From the NCBI RefSeq assembly GCF_009857885.1, contig NZ_WWER01000005.1, forward strand, positions 248,001-312,000: a stretch of 64,000 bases of DNA. Direction: 5' to 3'. Shown piece by piece: positions 9,150-18,421 of the stretch (position 1 is its first letter; each line of letters begins with the position of its first letter). The notes beneath the pieces are model-generated. The model ran no database searches, was not told the origin of the DNA, and was given only the letters and a program-made list of their open reading frames with translations. The DNA comes from Pusillimonas sp. TS35. Its GTDB lineage: Bacteria; Pseudomonadota; Gammaproteobacteria; Burkholderiales; Burkholderiaceae_B. The position numbers and the translations under genes were made by a program.

Positions 9150-10058
9150 TTATTGGCCGCCCTTGTTCTGCTGGAACAGGGCATCCAGGCGTGATTCGAA
9201 CGCGTGGTAGCCGATACGGTCGTACAGTTCGTCGCGCGTCTGCATCATGTCGAGCACGTTCTTTTGATGACCGTCGCGGCGGATGGCTTCGTATACGGTT
9301 TCGGCCGCCTTGTTCATGGCGCGGAAGGCAGATAACGGATAGAGAACAATATCCACGCCGACGCCCGCCAGTTCGTCGCGGGTAAACAGCGGCGTCTTGC
9401 CGAATTCGGTGATGTTGGCGAGGATGGGGACGTTCAATTCTTTCTTGAAACGCTCATAAGTGGCCAGGTCATACGAGGCTTCCGCAAAAATGCCGTCGGC
9501 GCCGGCTTCTACGCATGCGCGCGCACGGTCGAGTGCCTTGTCCACGCCTTCGACCGCGATGGCGTCTGTGCGGGCGATGATGAAGAAGCTGTCATCGGTG
9601 CGCGCATCGACGGCGGCCTTGATGCGATCCACCATCTCGCCGGCGGAAACGATTTCTTTGCCGGGTCGGTGGCCGCAGCGCTTGGCGCCGACCTGGTCTT
9701 CGATGTGGCAGGCGCCGGCCCCGAACTTGATCAGGCTTTTGATGGTGCGGGCGATGTTGAATGCCGAGGGGCCAAAGCCGGTATCGATGTCTACCATCAG
9801 TGGCAGGTCACAGACATCGGTGATGCGGCGAATGTCGGTAAGTACGTCATCCAGCGTGTTGATGCCAAGATCGGGCAGGCCCAGCGAGCCCGCGGCCACG
9901 CCGCCACCCGACAGGTAAATGGCGCGATAGCCGGCGCGTTTGGCCAGCAGCGCATGGTTGGCGTTGATGGCGCCGATCACCTGCAGGGGCTGTTCTTCAC
10001 GGAGTGCCTGGCGAAATCGCGCGCCGGCTGTAGCGAGTGTCGAAGTGGGTGTGGTCAC
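9150..10058 (-). CDS. prpB: 2-methylisocitrate lyase PrpB
   Basis: A 302-residue member of the isocitrate lyase/PEP mutase family. It contains [32 protein letters not shown] and the catalytic [12 protein letters not shown] loop. It splits 2-methylisocitrate to pyruvate and succinate. The GTG at 10058 is preferred because AAGGA lies about 7 nt upstream and the protein then begins at the family's usual point. The longer ATG frame to 10160 runs through the promoter leader. It is the first gene of the operon driven by the sigma-54 promoter at 10195-10210. A 183-bp gap with minor inverted repeats separates it from prpC. Confidence 0.94.
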   Translation of the reverse strand: MTTPTSTLATAGARFRQALREEQPLQVIGAINANHALLAKRAGYRAIYLSGGGVAAGSLGLPDLGINTLDDVLTDIRRITDVCDLPLMVDIDTGFGPSAFNIARTIKSLIKFGAGACHIEDQVGAKRCGHRPGKEIVSAGEMVDRIKAAVDARTDDSFFIIARTDAIAVEGVDKALDRARACVEAGADGIFAEASYDLATYERFKKELNVPILANITEFGKTPLFTRDELAGVGVDIVLYPLSAFRAMNKAAETVYEAIRRDGHQKNVLDMMQTRDELYDRIGYHAFESRLDALFQQNKGGQ

Positions 10059-10194
10059 GGTAAGGTCCTTGTCTTGCGGTGTGTTGTCGTGTGATGAGCG
10101 TCGTGTGTGCATACTGCGGCACTTTGCCCGCTGCGGAAGCCCGGCGCGCATCGCGTTCAATCAGTGGCGCATCAGCTGTTGGTAGCCTCTAGTA

Positions 10195-10210
10195 AGCAAA
10201 GGGCATGCCA
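10195..10210 (-). promoter_or_regulatory. Sigma-54 (-24/-12) promoter for prpB
   Basis: On the minus strand the sequence is TGGCATGCCCTTTGCT, which matches TGGCACG-N4-TTGCW with one mismatch and has the obligatory GG-N10-GC spacing. It points to prpB, about 140 bp upstream of its GTG start. The divergent neighbour prpR is a sigma-54 activator, which makes the assignment strong. Confidence 0.88.
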
Positions 10211-10360
10211 GTTTGAATGACTGGCCGCCCAGCGGGGTGGTGGGGGCGCCGCACCCGGTGTAATGCATTGATTGGAAAGGATATGGTGCTTGCGTGCAAG
10301 CGGAATCGCTGTGCAAGGTGCTGATGGGCGAACGGTAGATGCATGCGGGCAATTTATTGT

Positions 10361-10410
10361 GTTTCATTTATGGAATAATAATGTTTCACTTCCGTTTCAA
10401 GGGCGTTTCA
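10361..10410. promoter_or_regulatory. Helically phased GTTTCA array, probable PrpR upstream activating sequence
   Basis: GTTTCA occurs at 10361, 10383, 10394 and 10405, at intervals of 22, 11 and 11 bp, so all copies face the same side of the helix. The array lies 150-200 bp upstream of the prpB -24 element, the normal distance for a sigma-54 enhancer, and inside the prpR leader, which would also allow autoregulation. Assignment to PrpR is inferred from context. The rest of the 414-bp divergent gap (10059-10472) shows no gene. Confidence 0.65.
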
Positions 10411-10472
10411 AGCTTCGTGGCGCTTCAGGCGCGCTGGTTTCCGTGCATTCAGGCATAAAAGGTAAGTTATAT

Positions 10473-12554
10473 ATGGCTGCTGTTTTCGCTCCCACCCCCG
10501 ATGCGCGGCTACGCCTGGTTGCCGTAGGCATGCACGAAGTGCGGCTATTGTTTGAGGCGCTGGCGCCGCAATACAGTACGGTGGCCGAGATCGCGGTGCT
10601 CGACAAGGCATATGGCGAGGCAGTGGACGGCATCACGGCCATGCGCCAGGCCCGCCGCATCGACGCCATTGTGTCTGCGGGCTCCAACGGCACGTTCCTG
10701 CGCCAGCATCTGGATATCCCCGTGGTGCTAGTCAAGGCGGGCGGGCTCGATATGCTTCGCGGTTTGGCGCAGGCATCCCGGGATGCCCGGCGCATTGCGC
10801 TGGTGTCCTATGGCTCGGTACCCACCGAGCTGCGTCATTTCAACGAGCTATTCTCCCTGGCGCTCGAATTGCGTGCCTACACCACAGAAGACGAAGCCGA
10901 AGCCTGTGTGCGCGAATTGCTGGCGCTGGGGGTGGATGCAGTCGTCGGCCATGGCCTGGTTGTTGACCTCGCGCGCTCCTACGGCATGGAAGGCATTCTG
11001 TTGTATTCGCAGGGCGCCGTGCGTGAGGCGATTGAAGATGCGATTGAGGTGGCACGCATTTCGCGCCTGGAAGCCGCCCGGCGTGACAAGCTCAACAGCA
11101 TCCTGGGCAGGCTGCGCGACGGTGTGATTGCGGTTGACCTGGAAGAGCGGGTTGAAACGGTCAACCCTGCCATGACGGTGCTGATCGGCCAGCCTGCCGA
11201 AGCGGTGGTGGGGCGGCGCCTGAGCAGCGTGAACACCGCCCTGAGCCTGCAAGAGACCCTGCGCACCGGCCAGCCCGATGTGGAGTGCGTGGCGCAGTTG
11301 GGCGGGAAGACAGTGGTGCTCAGCCGCCTGCCCGTGCTGGAGCAGGGCAGGCAAACGGGCGCGGTATTGGTCTGCCAGGACCCGGTGGCCATTCAGCGGC
11401 TAGATCGCAGCTTGCGCTCGCGCAGCCGCCCGCGCACCAATACGGCCCGCTACGGATTGGACCAGATTATTGGCGAGAGCCCGGCTACCGCGCGCGTGCG
11501 CGATCATGCCCGCGTCTGTGCGCGCCATGACGCGACTGTGCTCATCAGTGGCGAAAGTGGCACGGGCAAGGAGCTGCTGGCGCAAGGCATTCACAACGCC
11601 AGCGCGCGGCGTGCGCAGCCTTTTGTGGCGATCAACTGTGCCGCATTTCCGGATGCGCTGCTCGAGAGCGAGTTGTTCGGTTATGTCGACGGCGCTTTCA
11701 CGGGGTCAAGCCGTGGCGGAAAAATTGGCCTTTTCGAGGCGGCGCATACCGGCACCATTTTTCTGGACGAAATCGGCGAAATGCCGCTGTCGCTGCAGAC
11801 GCGTCTGCTGCGGGTGCTGCAGGAGCGCGAGATTCTGCGTATTGGCGCCACCGAACCCACTCCTGTGGATGTGCGGGTCATTGCCGCTACGCACCAGGAC
11901 CTGGGCAGTCTGGCGCGCAATGGCCGCTTTCGCGGCGATCTGTACTACCGCTTGAACATCTTGCGCCTGGAACTGCCGCCCCTGCGGGCGCGCCAGGGCG
12001 ATGTGCCGCTGCTGGCCGCGCATTTGCGCGACAAGATCGCAGCGCGCCTGCGCACGGCCGATCCGTCGCCCGGGACGGCGGCCGCCCGCGATGCCATGGT
12101 GCGCGCCATTGTCGAGGCGTCAAAAAACTATGCCTGGCCGGGCAATATCCGTGAGCTGGAAAACCTGATCGAGCGTGCGATGGTGTTTTACGAGCCGGTG
12201 GGTGGGGGCGGTGGCGATGCGGCCCGCGCTGCACTGCGCAATATCGCGCCTGAACTATTTGTGCCGGCAGGAGCAAGCGAGCAAGCAGCGGCAATGGTTA
12301 TGGGCGACGCGGCCGTGTCCTTCGCGTTTGCCGCTGGTGGTGCGTCACAGCTAAACGCTGGGCGTGTTTTGCGGGATGAGGAGCCAGGCAGCGAGGGTGG
12401 CATGCACGCCGATCTGCGCAGCAGCCGAGACGCGGCAGAAAGGGTGCGCATCCTGGCGGCGCTCGACGCATGCGGCGGCAACCGTGAGCAGGCTGCGGTG
12501 GCGTTAGGCATCAGCCGCACCACACTGTGGCGCAAACTGCGGTCGTATACGTAG
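10473..12554 (+). CDS. prpR: Sigma-54-dependent propionate catabolism activator PrpR
   Basis: A 693-residue enhancer-binding protein. Residues ~1-200 form a PrpR_N sensor domain (DAIVSAGSNGTFLRQ, VVLVKAGGLDMLRGL), which in characterised PrpR proteins senses 2-methylcitrate. A PAS-like segment follows. The AAA+ domain has Walker A GESGTGKE, GAFTGS (Ser for the usual final Ala, as in enterobacterial PrpR) and Walker B FLDEIGEMP. The C-terminus ends in a Fis-type helix-turn-helix (GNREQAAVALGISRTTLWRKL). The ATG at 10473 is chosen because conserved sequence begins there. It is divergent from prpB and should activate the sigma-54 promoter upstream of prpB. Confidence 0.93.
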   Translation: MAAVFAPTPDARLRLVAVGMHEVRLLFEALAPQYSTVAEIAVLDKAYGEAVDGITAMRQARRIDAIVSAGSNGTFLRQHLDIPVVLVKAGGLDMLRGLAQASRDARRIALVSYGSVPTELRHFNELFSLALELRAYTTEDEAEACVRELLALGVDAVVGHGLVVDLARSYGMEGILLYSQGAVREAIEDAIEVARISRLEAARRDKLNSILGRLRDGVIAVDLEERVETVNPAMTVLIGQPAEAVVGRRLSSVNTALSLQETLRTGQPDVECVAQLGGKTVVLSRLPVLEQGRQTGAVLVCQDPVAIQRLDRSLRSRSRPRTNTARYGLDQIIGESPATARVRDHARVCARHDATVLISGESGTGKELLAQGIHNASARRAQPFVAINCAAFPDALLESELFGYVDGAFTGSSRGGKIGLFEAAHTGTIFLDEIGEMPLSLQTRLLRVLQEREILRIGATEPTPVDVRVIAATHQDLGSLARNGRFRGDLYYRLNILRLELPPLRARQGDVPLLAAHLRDKIAARLRTADPSPGTAAARDAMVRAIVEASKNYAWPGNIRELENLIERAMVFYEPVGGGGGDAARAALRNIAPELFVPAGASEQAAAMVMGDAAVSFAFAAGGASQLNAGRVLRDEEPGSEGGMHADLRSSRDAAERVRILAALDACGGNREQAAVALGISRTTLWRKLRSYT

Positions 12555-12637
12555 CGGCAGTAGAGGCGCCCTATGTATGTGACGCCCAGTTCGAGAAGGC
12601 TGGAAAATCGCGGGCCACCGAGACAGCGCCGCGGCAT

Positions 12638-12673
12638 AAAAAAACGGGCAATGAGGGATGCCTCATTGCCCGT
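12638..12673 (-). terminator. Rho-independent terminator of mdh
   Basis: A perfect 13-bp stem (12644-12656 with 12661-12673, loop GATG) is preceded on the plus strand by seven A residues (12638-12644), which give a U-tract on the minus-strand mdh transcript. It lies between convergent prpR and mdh and could also slow prpR transcription. Confidence 0.9.
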
Positions 12674-12723
12674 ATCCTGCGCTTCGCACACCGTTTCTGG
12701 TGTGCGGACGCAAACGTGCTGCT

Positions 12724-13713
12724 TTACTTCAGCAGCTCTTGAACGCCTTCGCGTTCTTCAAGCAGCTCGTTCAGCGTGAAGTCCATGCGCTCGCGCGAGA
12801 AAGCGTCGATCTCCAGGCCTTCGACACGCTTGTATTCGCCATTTTCGGTGATGACGGGCACACCGTAGATGATGCCTTCGGGGATGCCGTAGGAGCCGTC
12901 GGAGGGAATGCCCATGGTGACCCATTTGCCGTTCGAGCCCAGCACCCAGTCGCGCACGTGATCAATGGCGGCATTGGCGGCCGATGCGGCCGACGACAAG
13001 CCGCGCGCCTGAATGATGGCCGCGCCGCGCTTGCCCACTGTGGGGATGAAGGTGTCGCGGTTCCATTGATCGTCGTTGATCAGCTTGGCCAGGCTTTGGC
13101 CGCCAACAGTGGCGAAGCGGATGTCGGGGTACATCGTGGGCGAATGGTTGCCCCAGACGATGAGTTTTTCGATGTCGGCCACGGGTTTACCGGACTTGGC
13201 TGCCAGTTGCGACAGGGCACGATTGTGGTCCAGGCGCAGCATGGCGGTGAAGTTCTTGGCGGGCAGGTCGGGCGCGGACTTCATGGCGATGTAGGCATTG
13301 GTGTTGGCGGGGTTGCCGACCACCAGCACCTTGACGTTGCGGCTGGCGACCTCGTTCAGGGCCTTGCCTTGCTCGGTGAAGATCTGTGCGTTGACGTGCA
13401 GGAGATCCTTGCGCTCCATGCCCGGGCCGCGGGGGCGTGCGCCGACCAGCAGGGCGACGTCGACATCCTTGAAGGCTTCGCGCGGATCGCTGTGTGCCGA
13501 CATGCCGGCCAGCAGCGGGAAAGCGCAATCGTCCAGTTCCATCATCACGCCCTTGAGCGCGGCCTGGGCCTTCTCGTTGGGGATTTCGAGCAGCTGGAGG
13601 ATGACAGGCTGGTCTTTGCCGAGCATTTCGCCCGATGCGATACGGAACAGCAGTGCATAGCCGATCTGGCCGGCCGCGCCGGTGACGGCCACGCGCATGG
13701 CGGGTTTGGACAT
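12724..13713 (-). CDS. mdh: Malate dehydrogenase
   Basis: A 329-residue NAD-dependent malate dehydrogenase of the long bacterial type. It shows the [21 protein letters not shown] nucleotide-binding start, [14 protein letters not shown] substrate loop, [17 protein letters not shown] and the catalytic [11 protein letters not shown] histidine. It oxidises malate to oxaloacetate in the TCA cycle. GGGAG lies about 8 nt before the ATG. It is transcribed divergently from the GntR regulator that heads the sdh block, so both could answer to the palindrome at 13864-13884. Confidence 0.97.
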   Translation of the reverse strand: MSKPAMRVAVTGAAGQIGYALLFRIASGEMLGKDQPVILQLLEIPNEKAQAALKGVMMELDDCAFPLLAGMSAHSDPREAFKDVDVALLVGARPRGPGMERKDLLHVNAQIFTEQGKALNEVASRNVKVLVVGNPANTNAYIAMKSAPDLPAKNFTAMLRLDHNRALSQLAAKSGKPVADIEKLIVWGNHSPTMYPDIRFATVGGQSLAKLINDDQWNRDTFIPTVGKRGAAIIQARGLSSAASAANAAIDHVRDWVLGSNGKWVTMGIPSDGSYGIPEGIIYGVPVITENGEYKRVEGLEIDAFSRERMDFTLNELLEEREGVQELLK

Positions 13714-13863
13714 TGAGAATCTCCCGATATTGGATGAGGAATCGACGCTACATTTAGCGATGTAAGGACAGCCGCCAGTTTAATTCTTTTGGCGCGAAAC
13801 GTCGGTGCATCGTTATGCGCAAACAGCCAAAAAGAGTAGCGAATAATTGTGCCGTGGTCAAAC

Positions 13864-13884
13864 GTCTTATGTCTTATATAAGAC
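13864..13884. promoter_or_regulatory. GTCTTATATAAGAC palindrome, candidate operator of the adjacent GntR regulator
   Basis: A perfect 14-bp palindrome at 13871-13884 is preceded immediately by a second GTCTTAT half-site (13864-13870). It lies 70-90 bp upstream of the gntR start and about 150 bp upstream of mdh, in the divergent promoter region. Dyads of this size next to a GntR gene are usually autoregulatory operators. The link is inferred. Confidence 0.6.
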
Positions 13885-13952
13885 AGAAGAGTGTTAGACA
13901 GAAATGCGTCAACATGCGAAAATTATAAAGTTTGCTCAGCCTGGATAGAAAC

Positions 13953-14723
13953 ATGTCCGATTCCCCCCAACCAGATCGTAGCCTTGCGCACGATCGCTCT
14001 GCCGGCAGCGCGGCCTTCAGCCCGCTCTACCAGCAGATCAAGGCCTTGCTGCTGCAAAGCCTTGACCGGGGTGAATGGAAGCCCGGCGAAGCCATCCCCA
14101 GCGAACTCGACCTTGCCGCACGCTTCCAGGTCAGCCAGGGCACTGTGCGTAAGGCAATCGACGAACTCGCGGCCGAAAACCTGTTGCTGCGCCGGCAGGG
14201 CAAGGGTACATTCGTGGCCACTCATCACGAGGCCCGTGTACGCTTCCGTTTCCTGCGCCTCACGCCCGACGACGGGCGCCAGAGTGTCTCGGGCAGCCGT
14301 ATCCTCGACTGCCGCCGCATCAAGGCGCCGGCCGACATTGCCGCACTGCTCGACCTGCGCAACGGCGACCCGGTTGTAAATGTACGCCGCGTCTTGTCAT
14401 TCGACGATGCGCCCACCATACTTGACGACATCTGGCTGCCCGGCGCCGTGTTCAAGGGGCTCACAGCCGATTCGCTCGAGCGCTACCGCAGCCCGCTTTA
14501 CGCCTTGTTCGAAAGCGAGTTTGGCGTCAGCATGGTGCGTGCCGAAGAAAAAATCAAGGCCGTTTCCGCCACCGAAGAGCAGGCCGCGCTACTGCAGGTG
14601 GCGCCGGGCACCTCCCTGCTGCGTGTCGAACGCGTCTCCTTCACCTACGGCGACCGGCCCATGGAAGTGCGGCGCGGCCTTTATCTCACCGAACGGTTCC
14701 ACTATCGAAACAGCTTGAATTAA
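13953..14723 (+). CDS. GntR-family (HutC/UTRA-type) transcriptional regulator
   Basis: A 256-residue protein. Residues ~20-95 form the GntR winged helix (PLYQQIKALLLQSL, GEAIPSELDLAARFQVSQGTVRKAIDELA, LLRRQGKGTFV). The rest reads as a UTRA effector domain (VVNVRRVLSFDDAPTIL...RVSFTYGDRPMEVRRGLYLTERFHY). The ATG at 13953 is used; an upstream TTG frame adds seven residues. Its place between mdh and sdhCDAB suggests control of TCA-cycle genes, probably through a small carboxylate or sugar-acid effector that cannot be named from sequence. Confidence 0.88.
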   Translation: MSDSPQPDRSLAHDRSAGSAAFSPLYQQIKALLLQSLDRGEWKPGEAIPSELDLAARFQVSQGTVRKAIDELAAENLLLRRQGKGTFVATHHEARVRFRFLRLTPDDGRQSVSGSRILDCRRIKAPADIAALLDLRNGDPVVNVRRVLSFDDAPTILDDIWLPGAVFKGLTADSLERYRSPLYALFESEFGVSMVRAEEKIKAVSATEEQAALLQVAPGTSLLRVERVSFTYGDRPMEVRRGLYLTERFHYRNSLN

Positions 14724-14734
14724 CTCGGCGCGCC

Positions 14735-14756
14735 GGGTGGTCATTTGATACCACCC
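14735..14756 (+). other. Small hairpin between gntR and sdhC
   Basis: GGGTGGT at 14735-14741 pairs with ACCACCC at 14750-14756 around an 8-nt loop, in the 101-bp gap before sdhC. There is no U-tract, so it may be a weak attenuating or processing structure or a protein-binding dyad for sdh expression. Confidence 0.35.
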
Positions 14757-14824
14757 CGCCAAATCGGTGAAAATACCGGTTGCCATTTGTCGTACCGATT
14801 ACGTTTGTTTAACTCGAGGCCATT

Positions 14825-15238
14825 ATGTCCGACTCTGCCACCAAGCCGCGTCCGCAGTACCGCAATCTAAGCGTGTCGCAGCTCATGTCCTATCGCCTGC
14901 CGCTGGCCGGCAAGTCTTCGATTCTCCACCGCGTCAGCGGCGCGCTGATCTTCCTCTGTATTCCTCTGGTGATCCTGCCGCTGTTGTCGGCCAGCCTCAC
15001 GTCGCCCGAAAGCTTTGCCGGGATCAGCGCCTGGGTGTCCAGCCCGATCTGCAAGATCATCCTGCTGGCCCTGATCTGGGGTTTCCTGCATCACTTCTGC
15101 GCAGGCATTCGCTACCTGGTGCTCGATCTGCACATCGGCAACGACAAGCATACCGCGCAGAAATCCGCAGGTATCGTGTTCGGCGTCAGCCTCGCCCTGA
15201 CGCTGGTTTTCGGTCTTAAACTGTTTGGGGCCTGGTAA
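14825..15238 (+). CDS. sdhC: Succinate dehydrogenase cytochrome b556 subunit
   Basis: A 137-residue inner-membrane protein with three hydrophobic segments. The SdhC signature SSILHRVSGALIF and the haem-ligand region HHFCAGIRYLVLDLH are visible. It anchors the SdhAB catalytic dimer and helps bind haem b and ubiquinone. Its TAA overlaps the sdhD ATG by one base, indicating translational coupling in the sdhCDAB operon. Confidence 0.95.
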   Translation: MSDSATKPRPQYRNLSVSQLMSYRLPLAGKSSILHRVSGALIFLCIPLVILPLLSASLTSPESFAGISAWVSSPICKIILLALIWGFLHHFCAGIRYLVLDLHIGNDKHTAQKSAGIVFGVSLALTLVFGLKLFGAW

Positions 15239-15618
15239 TGGCAAAAGAACTCACTGGCACAAAGCGCCTTGTCGTGGGCGCACACTACGGCACGATCGAT
15301 TTCCTCGTTCAGCGCGTCACCGCCATCATCATGGCGGTGTACACCGTCGTACTTGGGCTGGGCATTCTGTTCACCCCCGAGCTCAACTTCGAAAGCTGGC
15401 GCAAGTTGTTTTCCTTCACCTGGGGCGCATTGCCCGTCGGCCAACTGCTCGCAACGCTCGCCTTCCTGGCAGTGTGCTGGCATGCCTGGATCGGCGTGCG
15501 CGACATCTGGATGGACTACGTCCGCGGCGCAGGTCTGCGCCTGTTCCTGCAGGTGCTCACGGTCCTCTGGCTAGTGGCCTCGATCGTCTTTTTCGCAAAA
15601 ATTATCTGGAGTCTATAA
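15238..15618 (+). CDS. sdhD: Succinate dehydrogenase hydrophobic membrane anchor subunit
   Basis: A 126-residue protein with three transmembrane segments. It begins with a GxKRLVVGAHYGTIDFLVQRVTAI segment characteristic of betaproteobacterial SdhD, and HAWIGVRDIWMDYV carries the conserved His/Asp region near haem and quinone. It forms the membrane anchor with SdhC. It overlaps sdhC by one base and is followed closely by sdhA. Confidence 0.94.
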   Translation: MAKELTGTKRLVVGAHYGTIDFLVQRVTAIIMAVYTVVLGLGILFTPELNFESWRKLFSFTWGALPVGQLLATLAFLAVCWHAWIGVRDIWMDYVRGAGLRLFLQVLTVLWLVASIVFFAKIIWSL

Positions 15619-15621
15619 GCC

Positions 15622-17397
15622 GTGGCTGCTGTCAATACTTCCTTACCACGCCGCCAGTTTGATGTAGTGGTCGTGGGCGCCGGCGGAGCCGGCATGCGTT
15701 GCTCCCTTCAACTCGCGCAGGCAGGCCTGTCCGTGGCCGTGCTGTCCAAGGTGTTCCCTACGCGCTCGCACACGGTGGCCGCGCAGGGCGGCGTCAGTGC
15801 CTCGCTGGGCAACATGAGCGAAGACAACTGGTACTGGCACATGTACGACACCGTCAAGGGGTCTGATTGGCTGGGCGACCAGGACGCCATCGAATTCATG
15901 TGCCGCGAAGCGCCCCATGCCGTCTACGAGCTTGAGCACTTTGGCATGCCCTTCGACCGCAACGCCGACGGCACCATTTACCAGCGTCCCTTCGGCGGCC
16001 ACACCGCCAACTTCGGCGAAAAGCCCGTCCAGCGCGCCTGTGCAGCGGCCGACCGCACCGGTCACGCCATGCTGCACACGCTGTACCAGCGCAACGTTGC
16101 CGCTCGCACCAAGTTCTTCGTTGAATGGATGGCGCTCGACCTGCTGCGCAACGAAGCCGGCGATGTGCTGGGTGTCACCGCCCTCGAAATGGAAACCGGC
16201 GACATCTACGTGCTTGAAGCCAAGCAGACCGTGCTGGCAACCGGCGGCGCCGGCCGTATCTGGGCCGCATCCACCAATGCCTTCATCAATACCGGCGACG
16301 GCCTGGGCATGGCGGCGCGTGCCGGCATCGCGCTCGAAGACATGGAGTTCTGGCAGTTCCACCCGACCGGCGTGGCCGGCGCGGGCGTGCTGATCACCGA
16401 AGGCGTGCGCGGCGAAGGCGGCATCCTGCTCAACAAAGACGGCGAACGCTTCATGGAGCGCTACGCGCCCACCCTGAAAGACCTCGCGCCGCGCGACTTC
16501 GTGTCGCGCTCGATGGACCAGGAAATCAAAGAAGGCCGCGGTTGCGGTGACGGCAGCTACGTCACGCTCAAGCTCGATCACCTGGGCGCCGAGACCATCA
16601 TGAAGCGCCTGCCTTCGATCCGCGAGATCGCCATCAAGTTCGCCAACGTCGATCCGATCAAAGAACCGATTCCGGTCGTGCCCACCATCCACTACCAGAT
16701 GGGCGGCATCCCCACCAATATCTACGGCCAGGTCATGAACTGGGTCAATGGCGAAAGCAAGCCGATCCAGGGCCTGTATGCCATCGGCGAATGCGCCGCC
16801 ACCTCCGTGCACGGCGCCAACCGCCTGGGCACCAATTCGCTGCTTGACCTGATCGTGTTCGGCCGTTCCGCCGGCAATCACATCGTCGGCACGCACCCCG
16901 AGCGCCAGCACTCGCACCAGAGCATCCCCCAGTCGTCCATCGATCAGTCGCTGGCCCGCGTCGACCGCCTCGAAACCCGCACGTCGGGCGAGAACGTCTA
17001 CGAGGTGCACAACGCCATGCGCAACAGCATGCAGGCGCACTGCGGTGTGTTCCGCACGCTCAAGCTGCTCAACGAAGGCGTGTCCGACATGGAAGAAATC
17101 GCCAAGCGCGTCGCGAACGTCTACTTCAAGGACAAGTCCAAGGTGTGGAACACCGCGCGTATGGAAGCGCTCGAGTTGGAAAACATGATCGAAGTGGCGC
17201 GCGCCACCACGAAGTCGGCGGCCAACCGTACTGAAAGCCGCGGCGCACATGCGCTCGACGACCACCCCGAGCGCGACGACGAGAACTGGCTGCGCCACAC
17301 GCTATGGTTCTCCGAGGGCAGCCGCCTTGAATACAAGCCTGTGCAGATGAAGCCGATGACTGTCGAGAGCTTCCCGCCCAAGGCCCGGACCTTCTAA
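15622..17397 (+). CDS. sdhA: Succinate dehydrogenase flavoprotein subunit
   Basis: A 591-residue flavoprotein. The FAD dinucleotide fold is [14 protein letters not shown] and the covalent FAD histidine lies in [10 protein letters not shown] (His50). Active-site segments include [19 protein letters not shown] and MGGIPTN, followed by [20 protein letters not shown]. It oxidises succinate to fumarate. The start codon is GTG. The gene lies 3 bp after sdhD and 13 bp before sdhB. Flavinylation would need SdhE, encoded 0.7 kb downstream. Confidence 0.97.
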   Translation: MAAVNTSLPRRQFDVVVVGAGGAGMRCSLQLAQAGLSVAVLSKVFPTRSHTVAAQGGVSASLGNMSEDNWYWHMYDTVKGSDWLGDQDAIEFMCREAPHAVYELEHFGMPFDRNADGTIYQRPFGGHTANFGEKPVQRACAAADRTGHAMLHTLYQRNVAARTKFFVEWMALDLLRNEAGDVLGVTALEMETGDIYVLEAKQTVLATGGAGRIWAASTNAFINTGDGLGMAARAGIALEDMEFWQFHPTGVAGAGVLITEGVRGEGGILLNKDGERFMERYAPTLKDLAPRDFVSRSMDQEIKEGRGCGDGSYVTLKLDHLGAETIMKRLPSIREIAIKFANVDPIKEPIPVVPTIHYQMGGIPTNIYGQVMNWVNGESKPIQGLYAIGECAATSVHGANRLGTNSLLDLIVFGRSAGNHIVGTHPERQHSHQSIPQSSIDQSLARVDRLETRTSGENVYEVHNAMRNSMQAHCGVFRTLKLLNEGVSDMEEIAKRVANVYFKDKSKVWNTARMEALELENMIEVARATTKSAANRTESRGAHALDDHPERDDENWLRHTLWFSEGSRLEYKPVQMKPMTVESFPPKARTF

Positions 17398-17410
17398 GCA
17401 GGATAGTGAA

Positions 17411-18127
17411 ATGAGCGAAAAACGTATCGTCAAGTTTGAAATCTACCGCTACGATCCCGATAAGGACGAGCGCCCTTATATGCAGAAGCTCGAGGTCGAG
17501 CTGCAGCCCACCGACAAGATGCTGCTTGATGCGCTGGTGCGCATCAAGAGCGATGTCGACGACAGCCTGGCGCTGCGCCGCTCCTGCCGCGAAGGCGTGT
17601 GCGGCTCCGACGCCATGAACATCAACGGCAAGAACGGCCTGGCCTGCATCACCAACCTGCGCGACCTGAAGCAGCCTATCGTTCTGCGTCCGCTGCCCGG
17701 CCTGCCCGTGGTGCGCGACCTGATCGTCGACATGACGCACTTCTTCAACCAGTATCATTCGATCAAGCCGTTCCTGATCAATGATGCGCCGCCGCCCGAG
17801 CGCGAACGCCTGCAGTCGCCCGAAGCCCGCGAAGAACTCGATGGGCTGTACGAGTGCATTCTGTGCGCATGCTGCTCCACGGCCTGCCCGTCTTTCTGGT
17901 GGAACCCCGACAAGTTCGTGGGCCCCGCGGGCTTGCTGCAGGCTTACCGCTTCATCGTGGACTCGCGCGACGCCGCCACCGGTGAGCGCCTTGACAACCT
18001 CGAGGATCCGTACCGCCTGTTCCGCTGCCACACCATCATGAACTGCACCGATGTCTGTCCCAAGGGTCTGAACCCGTCCGCAGCCATCGGCAAGATCAAG
18101 GAAATGCTGGTCCGTCGCACCATCTAG
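17411..18127 (+). CDS. sdhB: Succinate dehydrogenase iron-sulfur subunit
   Basis: A 238-residue protein with the [2Fe-2S] motif [22 protein letters not shown] in the N-terminal ferredoxin-like domain and two further cysteine clusters, [12 protein letters not shown] and [17 protein letters not shown], for the [4Fe-4S] and [3Fe-4S] centres. It passes electrons from SdhA flavin to quinone at SdhCD. It is co-transcribed with sdhCDA. Confidence 0.97.
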   Translation: MSEKRIVKFEIYRYDPDKDERPYMQKLEVELQPTDKMLLDALVRIKSDVDDSLALRRSCREGVCGSDAMNINGKNGLACITNLRDLKQPIVLRPLPGLPVVRDLIVDMTHFFNQYHSIKPFLINDAPPPERERLQSPEAREELDGLYECILCACCSTACPSFWWNPDKFVGPAGLLQAYRFIVDSRDAATGERLDNLEDPYRLFRCHTIMNCTDVCPKGLNPSAAIGKIKEMLVRRTI

Positions 18128-18142
18128 CAGGCAGAATCACCC

Positions 18143-18403
18143 ATGAAACAACTGTCCGAACTCGAACGCGCGCGGTTGCGCTGGCGAGCCCGCCGCGGCT
18201 TGCTGGAGAACGATCTGATCATTACGCGGTTTCTCGATCGTTACGAGGCATCGTTGACCGATGAAGACGTTTCCGCGTTGACGCTGCTGTTCGATATGGG
18301 GGACAACGAACTGCTCGACATCCTGCTTGGCCGTTCACAGCTGGAAGGCTGTTATGACATCCCTCCGCTGCACAGGATGATCAAGCAGATGCAAGAGTCG
18401 TAA
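18143..18403 (+). CDS. sdhE: FAD assembly factor SdhE (YgfY/CptB family)
   Basis: An 86-residue protein containing the RGLLEND segment (RGxxE motif) essential for promoting covalent FAD attachment to SdhA. The five-helix layout and length are typical. Its position between sdhB and gltA supports the assignment. The intergenic spacings (15 and 18 bp) suggest one transcript. Confidence 0.93.
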   Translation: MKQLSELERARLRWRARRGLLENDLIITRFLDRYEASLTDEDVSALTLLFDMGDNELLDILLGRSQLEGCYDIPPLHRMIKQMQES

Positions 18404-18421
18404 TTTATAAGGAAGCTACTA

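Noticed and set aside
10272-10472. N-terminal extension of prpR to an upstream start at 10272
   Set aside because: The extra 67 residues would be encoded by the phased GTTTCA regulatory region and resemble no PrpR N-terminus. ATG 10473 fits the family start.
11680-11715. GAFTGS instead of GAFTGA in PrpR as a defect
   Set aside because: The same variant occurs in enterobacterial PrpR, which is functional, so it is a family trait and not damage.
15643-17298. Minus-strand open frame of 551 codons opposite sdhA
   Set aside because: Antisense shadow typical of GC-rich codon bias. sdhA with intact FAD motifs accounts for the region.
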